NCBI GenBank assembly: GCA_907163375.1
Contig: CAJQUW010015390.1
Span: forward strand, 124,001-188,000
DNA length: 64,000 bases
Direction: 5' to 3'
DNA from: Prostheceraeus crozeri
Taxonomy: Eukaryota > Platyhelminthes > Polycladida > Euryleptidae
Position numbers and translations under genes: made by a program. Below, in pieces: positions 52,549 through 62,037 of this stretch. The notes under the pieces were generated by a model. That model was not told the DNA's origin. It saw nothing but the letters and a program-made list of their open reading frames with translations, and ran no database searches. How positions within the stretch are numbered: the first letter of the stretch is position 1; each line of letters begins with the position of its first letter.

Positions 52549-53094
52549 TTATTTTACAATCCGCTGGGTACGTACATACTCAATGAGATAGTCTAGGATC
52601 ACATTTGCTTGTACATGAGATTTTAGTCCAGTAATGATCACTTTACTATTATGAAAGATTGCCACATGCACAGGTAACCAACAACTAATGAGAGCTGCAG
52701 GAAAAAGTTCGGGTTCATAACACAAATTGTAACTGCTGGTACGAATCTTCAAAAATGATAGACTGTCACTCAATTGAGTAGAGATCACCATATTGTCCAC
52801 AGTCAGATTCGACATCACACACCTCTCCCTCTTCCATATCCGACGTAGTAGTCTTTGTAGCTCTAAGCGCATTGACTGCGCCGATGAATGAGAAAGGGCG
52901 CCGAGAATCTGTACAGTCCCATTTGGGAAGAGTTGAAGATTCCGTGAATTGTTCATCTTCACCACTAACATTTGAGGTCGGCCCGGGTAATACTTGCTGT
53001 TTGGAAGCTGTTGGTGTAATGTTGTGAGATCGATTTTGGTGTAGAGTCTGAAGCGACGGAGAATGTTGACGATGGTGTAGCGATGGCGCTTCAT
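52549..53094 (-). CDS. TATA-binding-protein-like protein encoded by Polinton 2
   Basis: 181 codons from the Met at 53094 (MKRHRYTIVNILRRF). The whole TBP saddle is present as two repeats. Repeat one is KIDLTTLHQQLPNSKYYPGR then LQLFPNGTVQILGALSHSSA, parallel to TBP's LDLKKIALHARNAEYNPKR and ALIFSSGKMVCTGAKS. Repeat two is LTVDNMVISTQL, NLCYEPELFPAALISCWLPV and VAIFHNSKVIITGLKSH, parallel to TBP's IQNMVGSCDV, SSYEPELFPGLIYRM and LLIFVSGKVVLTGAK. The product should bind TATA DNA or its relatives and seed transcription. It faces the protease gene and overlaps the tail of the PC4-like ORF. No break seen. Confidence 0.88.
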   Translation of the reverse strand: MKRHRYTIVNILRRFRLYTKIDLTTLHQQLPNSKYYPGRPQMLVVKMNNSRNLQLFPNGTVQILGALSHSSAQSMRLELQRLLRRIWKRERCVMSNLTVDNMVISTQLSDSLSFLKIRTSSYNLCYEPELFPAALISCWLPVHVAIFHNSKVIITGLKSHVQANVILDYLIEYVRTQRIVK

Positions 53095-53416
53095 GATGAA
53101 AGAATGAGTAAATTGAGCGATGTACCTTCCTTTTATACTTTTCCCAACTACCTTGATGAAATGTGAAGTTAGTATGAAGTTGGGAATGATAGAGTTGAAT
53201 TCGCCGATTGTTGACGCGCAGCCAGATGCGATTTCCAATACGTGAATGTCTTTTCATATAGAAGTATTTCAAATCCTTCATGATATGATGTAGAGATTGA
53301 AAATGACGATAAGATAAAGCAAACTCTCTTCTCACATTTCCAGTTGAATCTTTGAAATAGACGTTTCGATCATGATCCGTTTCAATACGTTGTAGGGAAT
53401 CTAATTTCCAACTCAT
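52766..53416 (-). CDS. Polinton 2 PC4-like paralogue A with Ser/acidic tail
   Basis: 216 codons. Residues 1-109 are homologous to the neighbouring ORF at 53439 (shared LDSLQxI, NVxFKxS, DLxYF, IQxYHS, WEKYxRxxHRSI). The order 'charged hairpin, then L-x-xRxFxxLxxIM' recalls PC4-type single-stranded-DNA-binding coactivators, but the match is weak. Residues 110-216 are Ser/Thr-rich and acidic (SDMEEGEVCDVESDCG) and overlap the TBP-like gene in another frame. That tail may be real or a shadow of TBP. Confidence 0.5.
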   Translation of the reverse strand: MSWKLDSLQRIETDHDRNVYFKDSTGNVRREFALSYRHFQSLHHIMKDLKYFYMKRHSRIGNRIWLRVNNRRIQLYHSQLHTNFTFHQGSWEKYKRKVHRSIYSFFHHEAPSLHHRQHSPSLQTLHQNRSHNITPTASKQQVLPGPTSNVSGEDEQFTESSTLPKWDCTDSRRPFSFIGAVNALRATKTTTSDMEEGEVCDVESDCGQYGDLYSIE

Positions 53417-53438
53417 GGTGCGTGATAGTCATGTCTGA

Positions 53439-53795
53439 TTAAGATTTGCATAGTAGGGCGATGAACTCACGACGAATAAATGTCATGATGGAGCGATGTA
53501 TGTATCTTCTATACTTCTCCCAATTGTATTTGCGAAATGAGAAACAGTTTGCGGAATGAGAATGGTAGATTTGAATTTCATTTCTGTAATGTTGAAGCCA
53601 AACTTGACCACCCAAGGAGATGAATCTTAATGTTTCAAAATATTCCAAATCCCTCATGATATCATTGAGGTTGACAAATTGTCGCCATGTTAATGTAATA
53701 CCTCTTGATGTATGACCATGAGAATTTTTAAAGTGTACGTTTCCATCACGATCAACTCTGATATATTGTAGAGAGTCCAAAATCCAAGTCTTCAT
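53439..53795 (-). CDS. Polinton 2 PC4-like paralogue B
   Basis: About 118 codons from the Met at 53795 (MKTWILDSLQYIRVDRDG). Main features: GNVHFKNSHGHTSRGITLTW, then RQFVNLNDIMRDLEYF, then NEIQIYHSHSANCFSF and NWEKYRRYIHRSI. Clearly a tandem duplicate of the first half of 52766-53416. It may be a small nucleic-acid-binding factor working with the TBP-like protein (inference from neighbourhood). An earlier in-frame Met exists at 53807. Confidence 0.5.
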   Translation of the reverse strand: MKTWILDSLQYIRVDRDGNVHFKNSHGHTSRGITLTWRQFVNLNDIMRDLEYFETLRFISLGGQVWLQHYRNEIQIYHSHSANCFSFRKYNWEKYRRYIHRSIMTFIRREFIALLCKS

Positions 53796-53830
53796 GATGT
53801 TATGCAAAGTCGCAGATCAGCAATATAAAA

Positions 53831-55228
53831 ATGTCGTTTTATCATATTTTGCTTAGCAATGCGGCTACAAAGAGATTTGCTAGTAATCGAGCCGCACTCT
53901 TTTCTACTCCCATTGATCATGCACAACAGCTAAATGGAAATTGGGAAGTGGGCGTCACTCAACTTGTTTATAGCAACTGTGTCTATACTTTTGATCATGA
54001 GGTGATGACTATTAATATGAGACGTACAGCTGCTTACCAATGTGAAAAGGGGTGCCGAGTATACATTCCACAGTGGTCAAAGAAAGATCTCTTATTATGT
54101 AAAAAGTTTATATATGATTTCTTGAATAAAGCGTGTAAACATATTGTCCAATTTACTCCACACAATGATGATCATAATTATGTACATCATGTAGTTGAGA
54201 AAGATTGGATTGTTGGTTTAAGTCCAAGTTTAAGAAATGATTTAGGTTACCTCGCTAGCGCCTTAACAAGCTATGATAATTTTAACGTTAATTACCACAT
54301 AAGTGGTCATAAACAGTTAATATATCGAGAGGAAGCTTATTATGTAGATCTTATTCCAAAAAATGAGAAGACGTTGATAAAGAAGATTGTGATTAAGCCA
54401 AGAAAGACAAATATGACTCCTGAAACATTATTGAAGAAATTTAATTATCTCCTTCGAGTTGATGGTAAACAAGTGGCAACATTGACTTATATCAAATCAT
54501 CTAATCATATTGCAATAAGTAAATTAAATGATGATGATCTAGTATTAGTTTGTTCAAAAGATTTTCATCAGTTCTTGCGACATCGTTCTGCAGCTGTTCA
54601 TGGAAAATCTGATATGCAACATTTACCATGTGAAAGGTCAAATCAATTTGATACAGAATGGAGCGTATCTTTATACAGAAAGTGTGTAGAGCCTTTTGGT
54701 GGTATCTTACATGAAACAAGAGTGTTGATGCCTCGCATCATTACTTCGGTTAAATTGGTTGTAGATTATTTAAATGAAGTGATTAATGAGCAACATATTT
54801 CATTTTCTGAAAAAGAAGGTACTTTGTCTCTCACTATAAGTGGAAAAGGTATTGAACTAATTATGGATAAGACTCTAATGGACATTTTGGGTTTTGATCA
54901 AAATATCTTTAAAAGTGGTACTGTAACCAAAGCTAGCGCAGAAATGTCGCTATCGCGTCGTATTAACTATTTTCAGATATATTCCAATATTGGTGAAGAT
55001 GTACGTGTGGGAGATGTTGAAGCTCCATTGCTAGCAATGATACCATACCAGCCAAAAAGCTGCAGTATTTTATCTGAGCATACTTTCAAGAAAGTGCATT
55101 ATACAAAGCTGAAATCAAACTACATCCCACAAATTGATATTGCCATTTATGACGATGCTGGTGCGTTGATTCCTTTTCATAAAGATGCTGTGACAAGTAT
55201 TACACTCCATTTCCGAATGAAGAGTTAA
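53831..55228 (+). CDS. Polinton 2 large virion-type protein, paralogue 1
   Basis: 465 codons, open. Starts MSFYHILLSNAATKRFASNR with TPIDHAQQLNGNWEVGVTQL and ends IPQIDIAIYDDAGALIPFHK followed by ITLHFRMKS. The pattern 'SNAS...FPxN...L..PL.L.G.WEVG' at the front and 'DIxIxDDxGxxxPF....V.LHFR' at the back is a well-conserved Polinton protein of unknown function, presumably a particle component. Followed by a diverged duplicate. Confidence 0.75.
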   Translation: MSFYHILLSNAATKRFASNRAALFSTPIDHAQQLNGNWEVGVTQLVYSNCVYTFDHEVMTINMRRTAAYQCEKGCRVYIPQWSKKDLLLCKKFIYDFLNKACKHIVQFTPHNDDHNYVHHVVEKDWIVGLSPSLRNDLGYLASALTSYDNFNVNYHISGHKQLIYREEAYYVDLIPKNEKTLIKKIVIKPRKTNMTPETLLKKFNYLLRVDGKQVATLTYIKSSNHIAISKLNDDDLVLVCSKDFHQFLRHRSAAVHGKSDMQHLPCERSNQFDTEWSVSLYRKCVEPFGGILHETRVLMPRIITSVKLVVDYLNEVINEQHISFSEKEGTLSLTISGKGIELIMDKTLMDILGFDQNIFKSGTVTKASAEMSLSRRINYFQIYSNIGEDVRVGDVEAPLLAMIPYQPKSCSILSEHTFKKVHYTKLKSNYIPQIDIAIYDDAGALIPFHKDAVTSITLHFRMKS

Positions 55229-55259
55229 TGCAAAAGTATGCTAATATATTTTTTCCAAT

Positions 55260-56789
55260 GTGAATAATATGGAAAGTGAAAATAAGGACTCGTTTCTAAT
55301 CTACTTACCCAGTAATGCTTCTATGAATAAATTTCCCAAAAATAAACCATCAGACTATCGAGTAGAATTAAATCGCCCACTACATTTAGAAGGTGAATGG
55401 GAGGTTGGCGTTTCTAGTATTTGCTATGATAGCAATATTCAGAATGTGAATGATTTGGAAGAAATGATATTGACTCCTCGCACCCATGATGGAATAACGA
55501 TGAATAATGCATTCCAGTTCCCATACAATTTAACATCAGATGGAAAGTGGAACTATGAATGGATTCAGATAAAATCAGATTCTTATGAACCATTTGGGAA
55601 TGAGAAAATTATTAAGGCATTATACAGTGGTAATACTTCCATCATGAAGAATAAAAATCAGAAAGCTTATGAGTTTACTATCTATCATTGGAGTGGGAGA
55701 CAGTTCCTTCGCTTTCATTCTTTTACTAAAGGTCTTACACTGAGGTTGGATAATGAATTCTATCCGCATCTCGGTTTTGGCCATGGACTACATCTAACGT
55801 CAATTGCTACTGCAAATGTTAGAAAAGTTTATTCAAATCGAATCAACAAATTTCATTATAGATTTAAAATATTTGATGAAGATGTTGTAGAATGTGAAGA
55901 ACGCATCATTTTGAAAAAGCGTGGTGTTCAACCTTTATCACTTATTGAGTTAGTAAAACGATGGAATGATACTGTGGGTAAGAAGTATGGAGAGAAAATT
56001 ATGGCGGACAAAAATAAGTTGGTTATTCAGAAATATAATGACAAACTTACAGTTTATTTCTCTCCAACCTTGCGTCATTTTGTAAGACATTATACACCTA
56101 TTATTGGAAGCGGTCTGGTGTATGCTTCTCATGAATATCACACTAAAGCTGATTCAGTTAATGATGAATGGTGGGTGGACATCTATGGCGATCGCATCAA
56201 GAAAATTTACCAGTCTTATGAAGAATCTAAAGTTGCTATCAATATAATGCCGCGTCTATATCATACAGTTGAAAGCTTCATTCATGTAGTAAATCCTTAT
56301 ATACAACAGAAGTTGAAGCATGTGATGAAAAGTAAATATGATGTAAAGACACACCACATTTCGTTTTCAATTGAAAATCAACGCGTTGTTCTGAAACTGG
56401 GTGATGACATTCAATGTCAATTGAGTAAAAATTTGAAAAAACTCTTTGGTTTTTCAATGCTACAAACTGTGTTTGCTGCTGCGCATACGATTGGTATAGA
56501 AACACCAATGACACTTGATAAACATGAACAGCACCTTTACATTCAAAGTGATTTGATTCTACCTATTTCTGTTGGTGAGAAAAAAGAATACATTTTACGT
56601 GATTTCATTCATGATAAAGACGCTTCATATGGAATAGTCGAGAAGATGTTTGAATCTATTTTCTATCATCCCGTCGTCAAACAAACTATACCCTCTATTA
56701 CTATCAAAATCACCAATGGTTTACAAGAGTGCATCCATGTGAAAGATACTAAATCCCTCGTAACTTCAGTGTTTCGGAAAACAAAGTGA
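55260..56789 (+). CDS. Polinton 2 large virion-type protein, paralogue 2
   Basis: 509 codons; start at 55260 or the better-placed Met at 55269 (MESENKDSFLIYLPSNASMN). Contains FPKNKPSDYRVELNRPLHLE then GEWEVGVSSI, the same frontal signature as 53831-55228. The two share a repeated middle part (DEWWVDIYGDR against TEWSVSLYRKC). The C-terminal DDxGxxxPF signature is less clear here. Arisen by tandem duplication; probably a structural protein. Confidence 0.7.
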   Translation: MNNMESENKDSFLIYLPSNASMNKFPKNKPSDYRVELNRPLHLEGEWEVGVSSICYDSNIQNVNDLEEMILTPRTHDGITMNNAFQFPYNLTSDGKWNYEWIQIKSDSYEPFGNEKIIKALYSGNTSIMKNKNQKAYEFTIYHWSGRQFLRFHSFTKGLTLRLDNEFYPHLGFGHGLHLTSIATANVRKVYSNRINKFHYRFKIFDEDVVECEERIILKKRGVQPLSLIELVKRWNDTVGKKYGEKIMADKNKLVIQKYNDKLTVYFSPTLRHFVRHYTPIIGSGLVYASHEYHTKADSVNDEWWVDIYGDRIKKIYQSYEESKVAINIMPRLYHTVESFIHVVNPYIQQKLKHVMKSKYDVKTHHISFSIENQRVVLKLGDDIQCQLSKNLKKLFGFSMLQTVFAAAHTIGIETPMTLDKHEQHLYIQSDLILPISVGEKKEYILRDFIHDKDASYGIVEKMFESIFYHPVVKQTIPSITIKITNGLQECIHVKDTKSLVTSVFRKTK

Positions 56790-57093
56790 AGTCTTTATAC
56801 AACATTTATTGAAATATGTACATGAATGTGAAGCAATAGACTTTATACAACATCCACTGAAAATATATACATGAGCGCACTTCAATAAACATTGCTATAT
56901 ACAAAAGTCTTTTTACTTCGTGAAGGGTGGAAATATACAGGGATAGGAAAAATGTCTTTCAGTGGAAAAGTCATCACATGGGGAATGTACAGATGTGGAC
57001 ACATATTCACAAGGAAAAAACAATCTCATGCGATACATAAAACAACAATGTTTATCTACAGAAATCAACATCAAAATACTAAGTCAAGGATGA
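56789..57093. other. Convergent gene ends with a 50-bp duplication
   Basis: Two degenerate copies of a 50-bp unit (CTTTATACAACATYYAYTGA) at 56789-56838 and 56839-56888. CAATAAAC near 56885 is usable as a poly-A signal. It separates the plus-strand block from the minus-strand PolB. Confidence 0.5.
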
Positions 57094-60000
57094 TTATGCT
57101 AAGACGTCTCCTGAATGTGGTAGTGTGAGTTTAATTCTTTTGGGTGGTGGTATGTTTGTGTCAGGATGTCCATGTGGAAGAGATATGTTGTGTTCTAACC
57201 AGCACCTCTTATCCTCCCATGCTGAAAGCGCCCGTTTCCTAAAAGTATGCGTTTTGATCTCATGCGACTTAGATTTTAAGATTGTCATATTGACAAACGT
57301 TATACTTTTATTTCTATAGGCTTTCCTGAAATGTTTATGTTTCATGTTAGAGACCAATGATCTTGGTATGCCTTTAGCACGCTTAATACTATCGTCACTA
57401 TCCTTTAATTTCATACTGTACATTTTTGGACGGAGGAGAATCATTTCATCTATTTCCTTCCCTGCTGTCTCATCCTTAAAGCAGCCAAGTTTTGTCTTAT
57501 TTTTGATGGAGTAGAGTGGGTGATCAGTAGGATAATTTGATGTATCAAAATATCTTTCTAAAGATTTTCCTACTTCATTGAAATTTAAATCTTTTTGAGT
57601 GGTAATACCTAAGAAGAAACTATCTGTATCACCACCCAACAAACGAACCCCTTTTACGAGAGGACATGGTTTTAGTATTTTATAAAAGAGTTGGTACATT
57701 TCAAGCTTAGAGTAATCTAGAACAGCTTGACCAATATAGATGGGCTTGCACAACTCAACTTCAGATTTTATCATTTTAACACCTACAAGGTCCTCATCGA
57801 TAATGTCTCTATCGATGAATAGAGATGATGAGACCAATTTCTTAAATTTTGTAACATCATTGACTAGTTTATAGTTTACACGTTTTCTAGCATCCTCCAT
57901 CGTCTTACCAAATAGACTATTATTCTTATACTTATAAAAATCTTTTTCAAAATTATTTTGGGCTAGTGCACGTTTCTGGCTGTTGCTATCAATATATGGT
58001 TTGAGGAAGGCTTTCTGTCTAAATTTAATAATGCGGTGAACTCTTTTTAAAATCATACCCATCTCTAAATAAAATTTTAAGATGCTAAAGTGGACTAGAT
58101 AGTTTTCCTTATCATACTGGGTGAGTAAAAGTTTGCGACAAGGCTTATAGTCGGGTTGACCGCATGATTCTAAATCTTTATGAAATTGTTTCATAAAGTC
58201 GGAAAACATATCTTTACTCACTTCACCTGATTCGGGTGCGAGTGGAAAATCTACGGTTTTATGTTTAATATTATTTGGATAGATTAGATCTATCTCAAAA
58301 TAATATCCCCAATCACCTTCATCTGGAATTGCTAGTATGTTAGAAGGGTTGGAGAAATGTTGAATTTCACTATCATCTAACCAGCTAAACTCAGAGTGAG
58401 GTAGCGGTTTGGATAATGAACTACCATACAAATTATTTTGATCATAATACTTAAGATGGGTATGATCATTACCTACTGTTTCAGATTTTAACCTATGTTT
58501 ATTTACAAATGTGAGACCACCGCGAATTCCTCGCTCAAATAAATTATACATCTCTGGATCTTGTAAGAGATGAATGGTCTCACCAGTCATTTTAAAAGCA
58601 GACTTAAATGACATGGCTGGTAGACTGACAAAGTGGACGGGATCTAACTTATCTTCTTCTAATGCCACTCGTCGAAACTCCTGAAATACATCAGCCAGCA
58701 AAAATACATCTAACTTAAGGTAGGCAATCATATATTCACCAAATGTATGGCAGTCAAATTTTATCCATGCATCTTGTGCATGATCATAACTTTCGGTCTT
58801 ACATTCTGCGCCGCTCAAATCATTTTTAAATTTATCTATGGGCGGAAGAGAAGTCTCGCCGAGTTTACTAATTGCATCAAAATATGCATATGGAAAGACT
58901 CCTTTCAGTGTGATGACTTCATCGGTTAGATTTGGATATTGTTTCTTAAGATTTTGTGTTAGTGGAAGAGACTTCAGATTTTGTACGAGAGAGGCCAGTG
59001 ATGCAGTCATAAATTGGTAGGAATCTAAAAATTTTATATCAAAATAGACCGTCTTATTTTCTTTAGTTTTATCGACAGGCACTTTTGCTGTCATGGCCAT
59101 AAACTTCTCTCTCGTTTGTGCTATTACATCAAGCTTCCACTCGTTCATTTGACCTAAACCTCCTTTTATTATCATATGGCTGTCGTGGCCCTTGAAATTA
59201 TGGAAAATGACGGGTAATGTACGCCGTTTCATCCTCAGCGAAAAATTGCATTTTGAACATAGTGCGTTTCTAAATTTACCAGTGATGTGATCATGGTCGC
59301 GCATTTTCTTAATCTTATCATCATCAAATGTTTCCCTACATTTGGGGCAAACGTTGCAGCTATCAAATTTTGCTTGATCATCTGCTGTCATATGCAATGA
59401 TCTGCGATAGAGTTCACCATCATACTTTTGCTGAAATTTTACAGCCTGTTCGAGGAATTGTAGGAATTGGTAAATACAATCCTCACCTTGCCAGATGTGC
59501 ATTTTATTTTTTCTATTTTGGAAATGGTCATGCCATACTTCATAGCAGGAAATGGCTGCTGGTCGATGGATGTTATCATCGATATAACATTCGATGTCAG
59601 CATAGATGACACGAAGAGGACTTAGTTCATCACCATTCTCTCTATATGAAAACTCCTTATCTTTGGGCATGCGTTCCATTTGCAGTTTACCTCGCTTATA
59701 CCACTCATAATGAGTTTCAAATTTGTTTTTACTCCTAAAGTTCCGAATGCATCTGTCACAGTAATAAATCTCTGATGAGGTAGAATTTCTTAAGTGGTGG
59801 TATAAGCGAGAAATTTTGGGAATACCGCAGTAGTGCCATTCCTCACTATCATCCTGTCTTACTAACAAAAGGTTGACAACGTGCTCATAACAACTCGAAC
59901 GCGAGTTGTAGCGGACACCCTTCAATCCCTTTTCCCAAACATGGAGAACTATTTTGATATTGTTCAATTTTTCAAATTTTTCTATATCTTAAATTTTCAT

Positions 60001-60285
60001 ATCTTCACTATTGCAGTCATCAAACTTTAATTCATTCTCCCACTGTTGATACCTACTCTTACGGTATCGGCTATTCTGTACAACATTATAGTGGAGAATG
60101 GAGAGGACGGCATACTTAAAACATTGCGATTCGCAATCTACAGAAATGACTGCTGCTTTATTTCTTAAATTTTTCGGAAGTTTAAAGGAGCCTCGACCAC
60201 TATGATTTCCTAATAAACTGATTTTAATCATGGCGGACTCAATACCGTCAAAAAGTGGATGATTTAACCATGTATACTTTTTCAT
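57094..60285 (-). CDS. POLB: Polinton 2 protein-primed DNA polymerase B
   Basis: About 1060 aa in length, normal for Polintons. The N-terminal module has GRGSFKLPKNLRNKAAVISV and KYAVLSILHYN. Then LRVIYADIECYID (Exo I) and the zinc/endonuclease-VII-like insertion CPKCRETF, KMRDHDHITGKFRNALCSKC. Exo II VIFHNFKGHDSHMIIKG follows. Palm motifs are LKYYDQNNLYGSSLSKPLP (A), YKNNSLFGKTMEDARKRVNY (B) and RLLGGDTDSFFLGI (C). The enzyme replicates the element using a protein primer in relatives. Nearly whole; about one break near the N-terminus. Confidence 0.93.
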
Positions 60286-60657
60286 TTGGAAATAGTAGCA
60301 CGCTTAGTCTAACTTGTAAATCTTAAAACATTTCATATAGACGATGATGATAGATGAAATAGTGTCAAATAAAATTAAGATAGCTTACACTTCTGATACA
60401 GGGATAGCAATCGACTGCGATCCATGTGTAAAGAGCTTGTTAGACTACGGATGGGGTTAAGTGGATGATTTAACCATGTATACTTTTTCATTTGGAAATA
60501 GTAGCACGCTTAGTCTAACTTGTAAATCTTAAAACATTTCATATGGACGATGATGATAGATGAAATAGTGTCAAAAAAAATTAAGATAGCTTACACTTCT
60601 GATACAGGGATAGCAATCGACTGCGATCCATGTGTAAAGAGCTTGTTAGACTACGGA
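60254..60657. repeat. 199-bp tandem duplication at the PolB start
   Basis: Copies at 60254-60452 and 60460-60657 differ at only a few bases and are separated by 7 bp. The first copy holds the first codons of PolB (minus strand). The plus strand of both copies carries a small ORF beginning MMIDEIVSxKIKIAYTSDTG (60342-60458 and 60550-60780). The small ORF is conserved between copies but may be incidental. Confidence 0.9.
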
Positions 60658-60800
60658 AGAGAGAAGTGTGTTATGTTGCGTGTGGCGCGTGAGTGTCCTC
60701 CCATTTCATTCCATTCATCATTTTTCTTCCCCTCTGCATTCCATATCCGAGGATATGTGGCGGGCTTGGGACCGCTTTAGCTGCATTAGAAGGTTGGCCC

Positions 60801-61991
60801 TTAAAAGAGCCCATGGGTCGTTCTCCGTCCACCGACACTCCTCTCACTTCTGCAAAAACTCTGAAAGAAAATGAATAGGAGATTAGATGAGCTACAAAAA
60901 TGATCATGTTGAGGAAGCTTACTGGGAACTTTCTTCCGAACTTTTCGGACGACGAAGTCTTCAAGCTGACCGGTAATGTCCATACTCATGTGGAGACATC
61001 GGACTCCGTCGCCCTCATAACATTGTTGGGTCACGTTGGGGTCATCGGTGATGGTTGGGACGTCGCATACATTATTCTCAAAGAGGGGAAGATGGACGTC
61101 ATACACTCTCCTTTTTCGACACTTCAAACGCTCATGCAGTCGCTCCACTTCACCCGTCAACCTCTTATTAATAACCTTCACCTCCTCCGTCTCCTTCACC
61201 ACGCTTCGCATCCGCTCTATCTCTTCATCCTTCCTCGACTTACTCGCCTGCAAACTCTCCACCAAACCTGCCTTCCTCATCAACTCGCTCCTTTCCGCCA
61301 TCCATTCCTTCTCCTTCTTTCTCAAGCTCTCCAACTCTTCCCTCGTTGCCCTATACCCCTCAACCTTCACCTTCAGCTCTTCATTCTCCTTCAAAACTTT
61401 TCTATTATTACTTTCCAAAGCCATCACACGATCCTTCATTCTCACAAATACCTCCGTATCATACGCCTCTTGCTGCCGTGGCGATGACGCTGCCATCGGC
61501 TTAGCCACTTCCTCCCCCTTCCACTCTTCCTTCAAATCCGCTATGTCCCCAAACAAATCTTCCATCACCGCATCCAAATCAACATCATCCTTCTTCTTCA
61601 TTTTCGCTCTCAACTCAACTTCCTCACTCGAACTCCCATCACTCGAAATCACATCACTCGCATTCCTCACCACTTTCTCCCCAATCACGTCCTGAATCGT
61701 TGCCACCGCCTTTCTCACCTCTTCCCTTTCCAACAACTCTCCCTCAAACCATGCCTTGAACCCCTTCTCTCCGATGTTCCCACTCTCACACTGCAAATGC
61801 GCCTTCATAAATTCCTTCTCATCCCCCATCACACATTTCCGACAAGACACACACAACCTCAACATCACTTTCCTCTCATGGCCCATCGTCCCCTCTTTTT
61901 CTTTTAAATGTTTTTTCAGTTCGCTACCTCTGGCAATCTTGCCACAACTACACTTGCCGACCAACATCTTTGCGTTATTCGGTTTTGTCAT
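60801..61991 (-). CDS. Polinton 2 zinc-finger/coiled-coil protein
   Basis: 396 codons from 61991 (MTKPNNAKMLVGKCSCGKIA). The N-terminus carries Cys/His pairs (CSCGK, LCVSCRKC, AHLQC) as a likely zinc domain. Residues 150-290 are a long heptad coiled coil rich in Glu, Lys and Arg (MALESNNRKVLKENEELKVK). The GC content and codon use are higher than in the neighbouring genes, suggesting a separate origin. GTAAGC ... TTTCTTTCAG near 60930-60857 could be an intron that changes the C-terminus. A DNA-binding or oligomerising regulatory role is a guess. No break seen. Confidence 0.65.
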   Translation of the reverse strand: MTKPNNAKMLVGKCSCGKIARGSELKKHLKEKEGTMGHERKVMLRLCVSCRKCVMGDEKEFMKAHLQCESGNIGEKGFKAWFEGELLEREEVRKAVATIQDVIGEKVVRNASDVISSDGSSSEEVELRAKMKKKDDVDLDAVMEDLFGDIADLKEEWKGEEVAKPMAASSPRQQEAYDTEVFVRMKDRVMALESNNRKVLKENEELKVKVEGYRATREELESLRKKEKEWMAERSELMRKAGLVESLQASKSRKDEEIERMRSVVKETEEVKVINKRLTGEVERLHERLKCRKRRVYDVHLPLFENNVCDVPTITDDPNVTQQCYEGDGVRCLHMSMDITGQLEDFVVRKVRKKVPSKLPQHDHFCSSSNLLFIFFQSFCRSERSVGGRRTTHGLF

Positions 61992-62030
61992 GATAATTCT
62001 GTAAAGATAGAGTAAAATTTGATAGCAAGT

Positions 62031-62037
62031 GTTTATA
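62031..62037 (-). promoter_or_regulatory. TATA-like box before the coiled-coil gene
   Basis: The minus strand reads CCTATAAACAC 40 bases upstream of the ATG at 61991, a suitable distance for a core promoter with a short leader. A repeated TTTGATAGCAAGT flanks it (about 62018 and 62081). Confidence 0.4.

Noticed and set aside
60900-61695. Two long plus-strand ORFs (195 and 219 aa) opposite the coiled-coil gene
   Set aside because: Ser/Phe/Leu-rich antisense shadows of a Glu/Lys-rich coiled coil.
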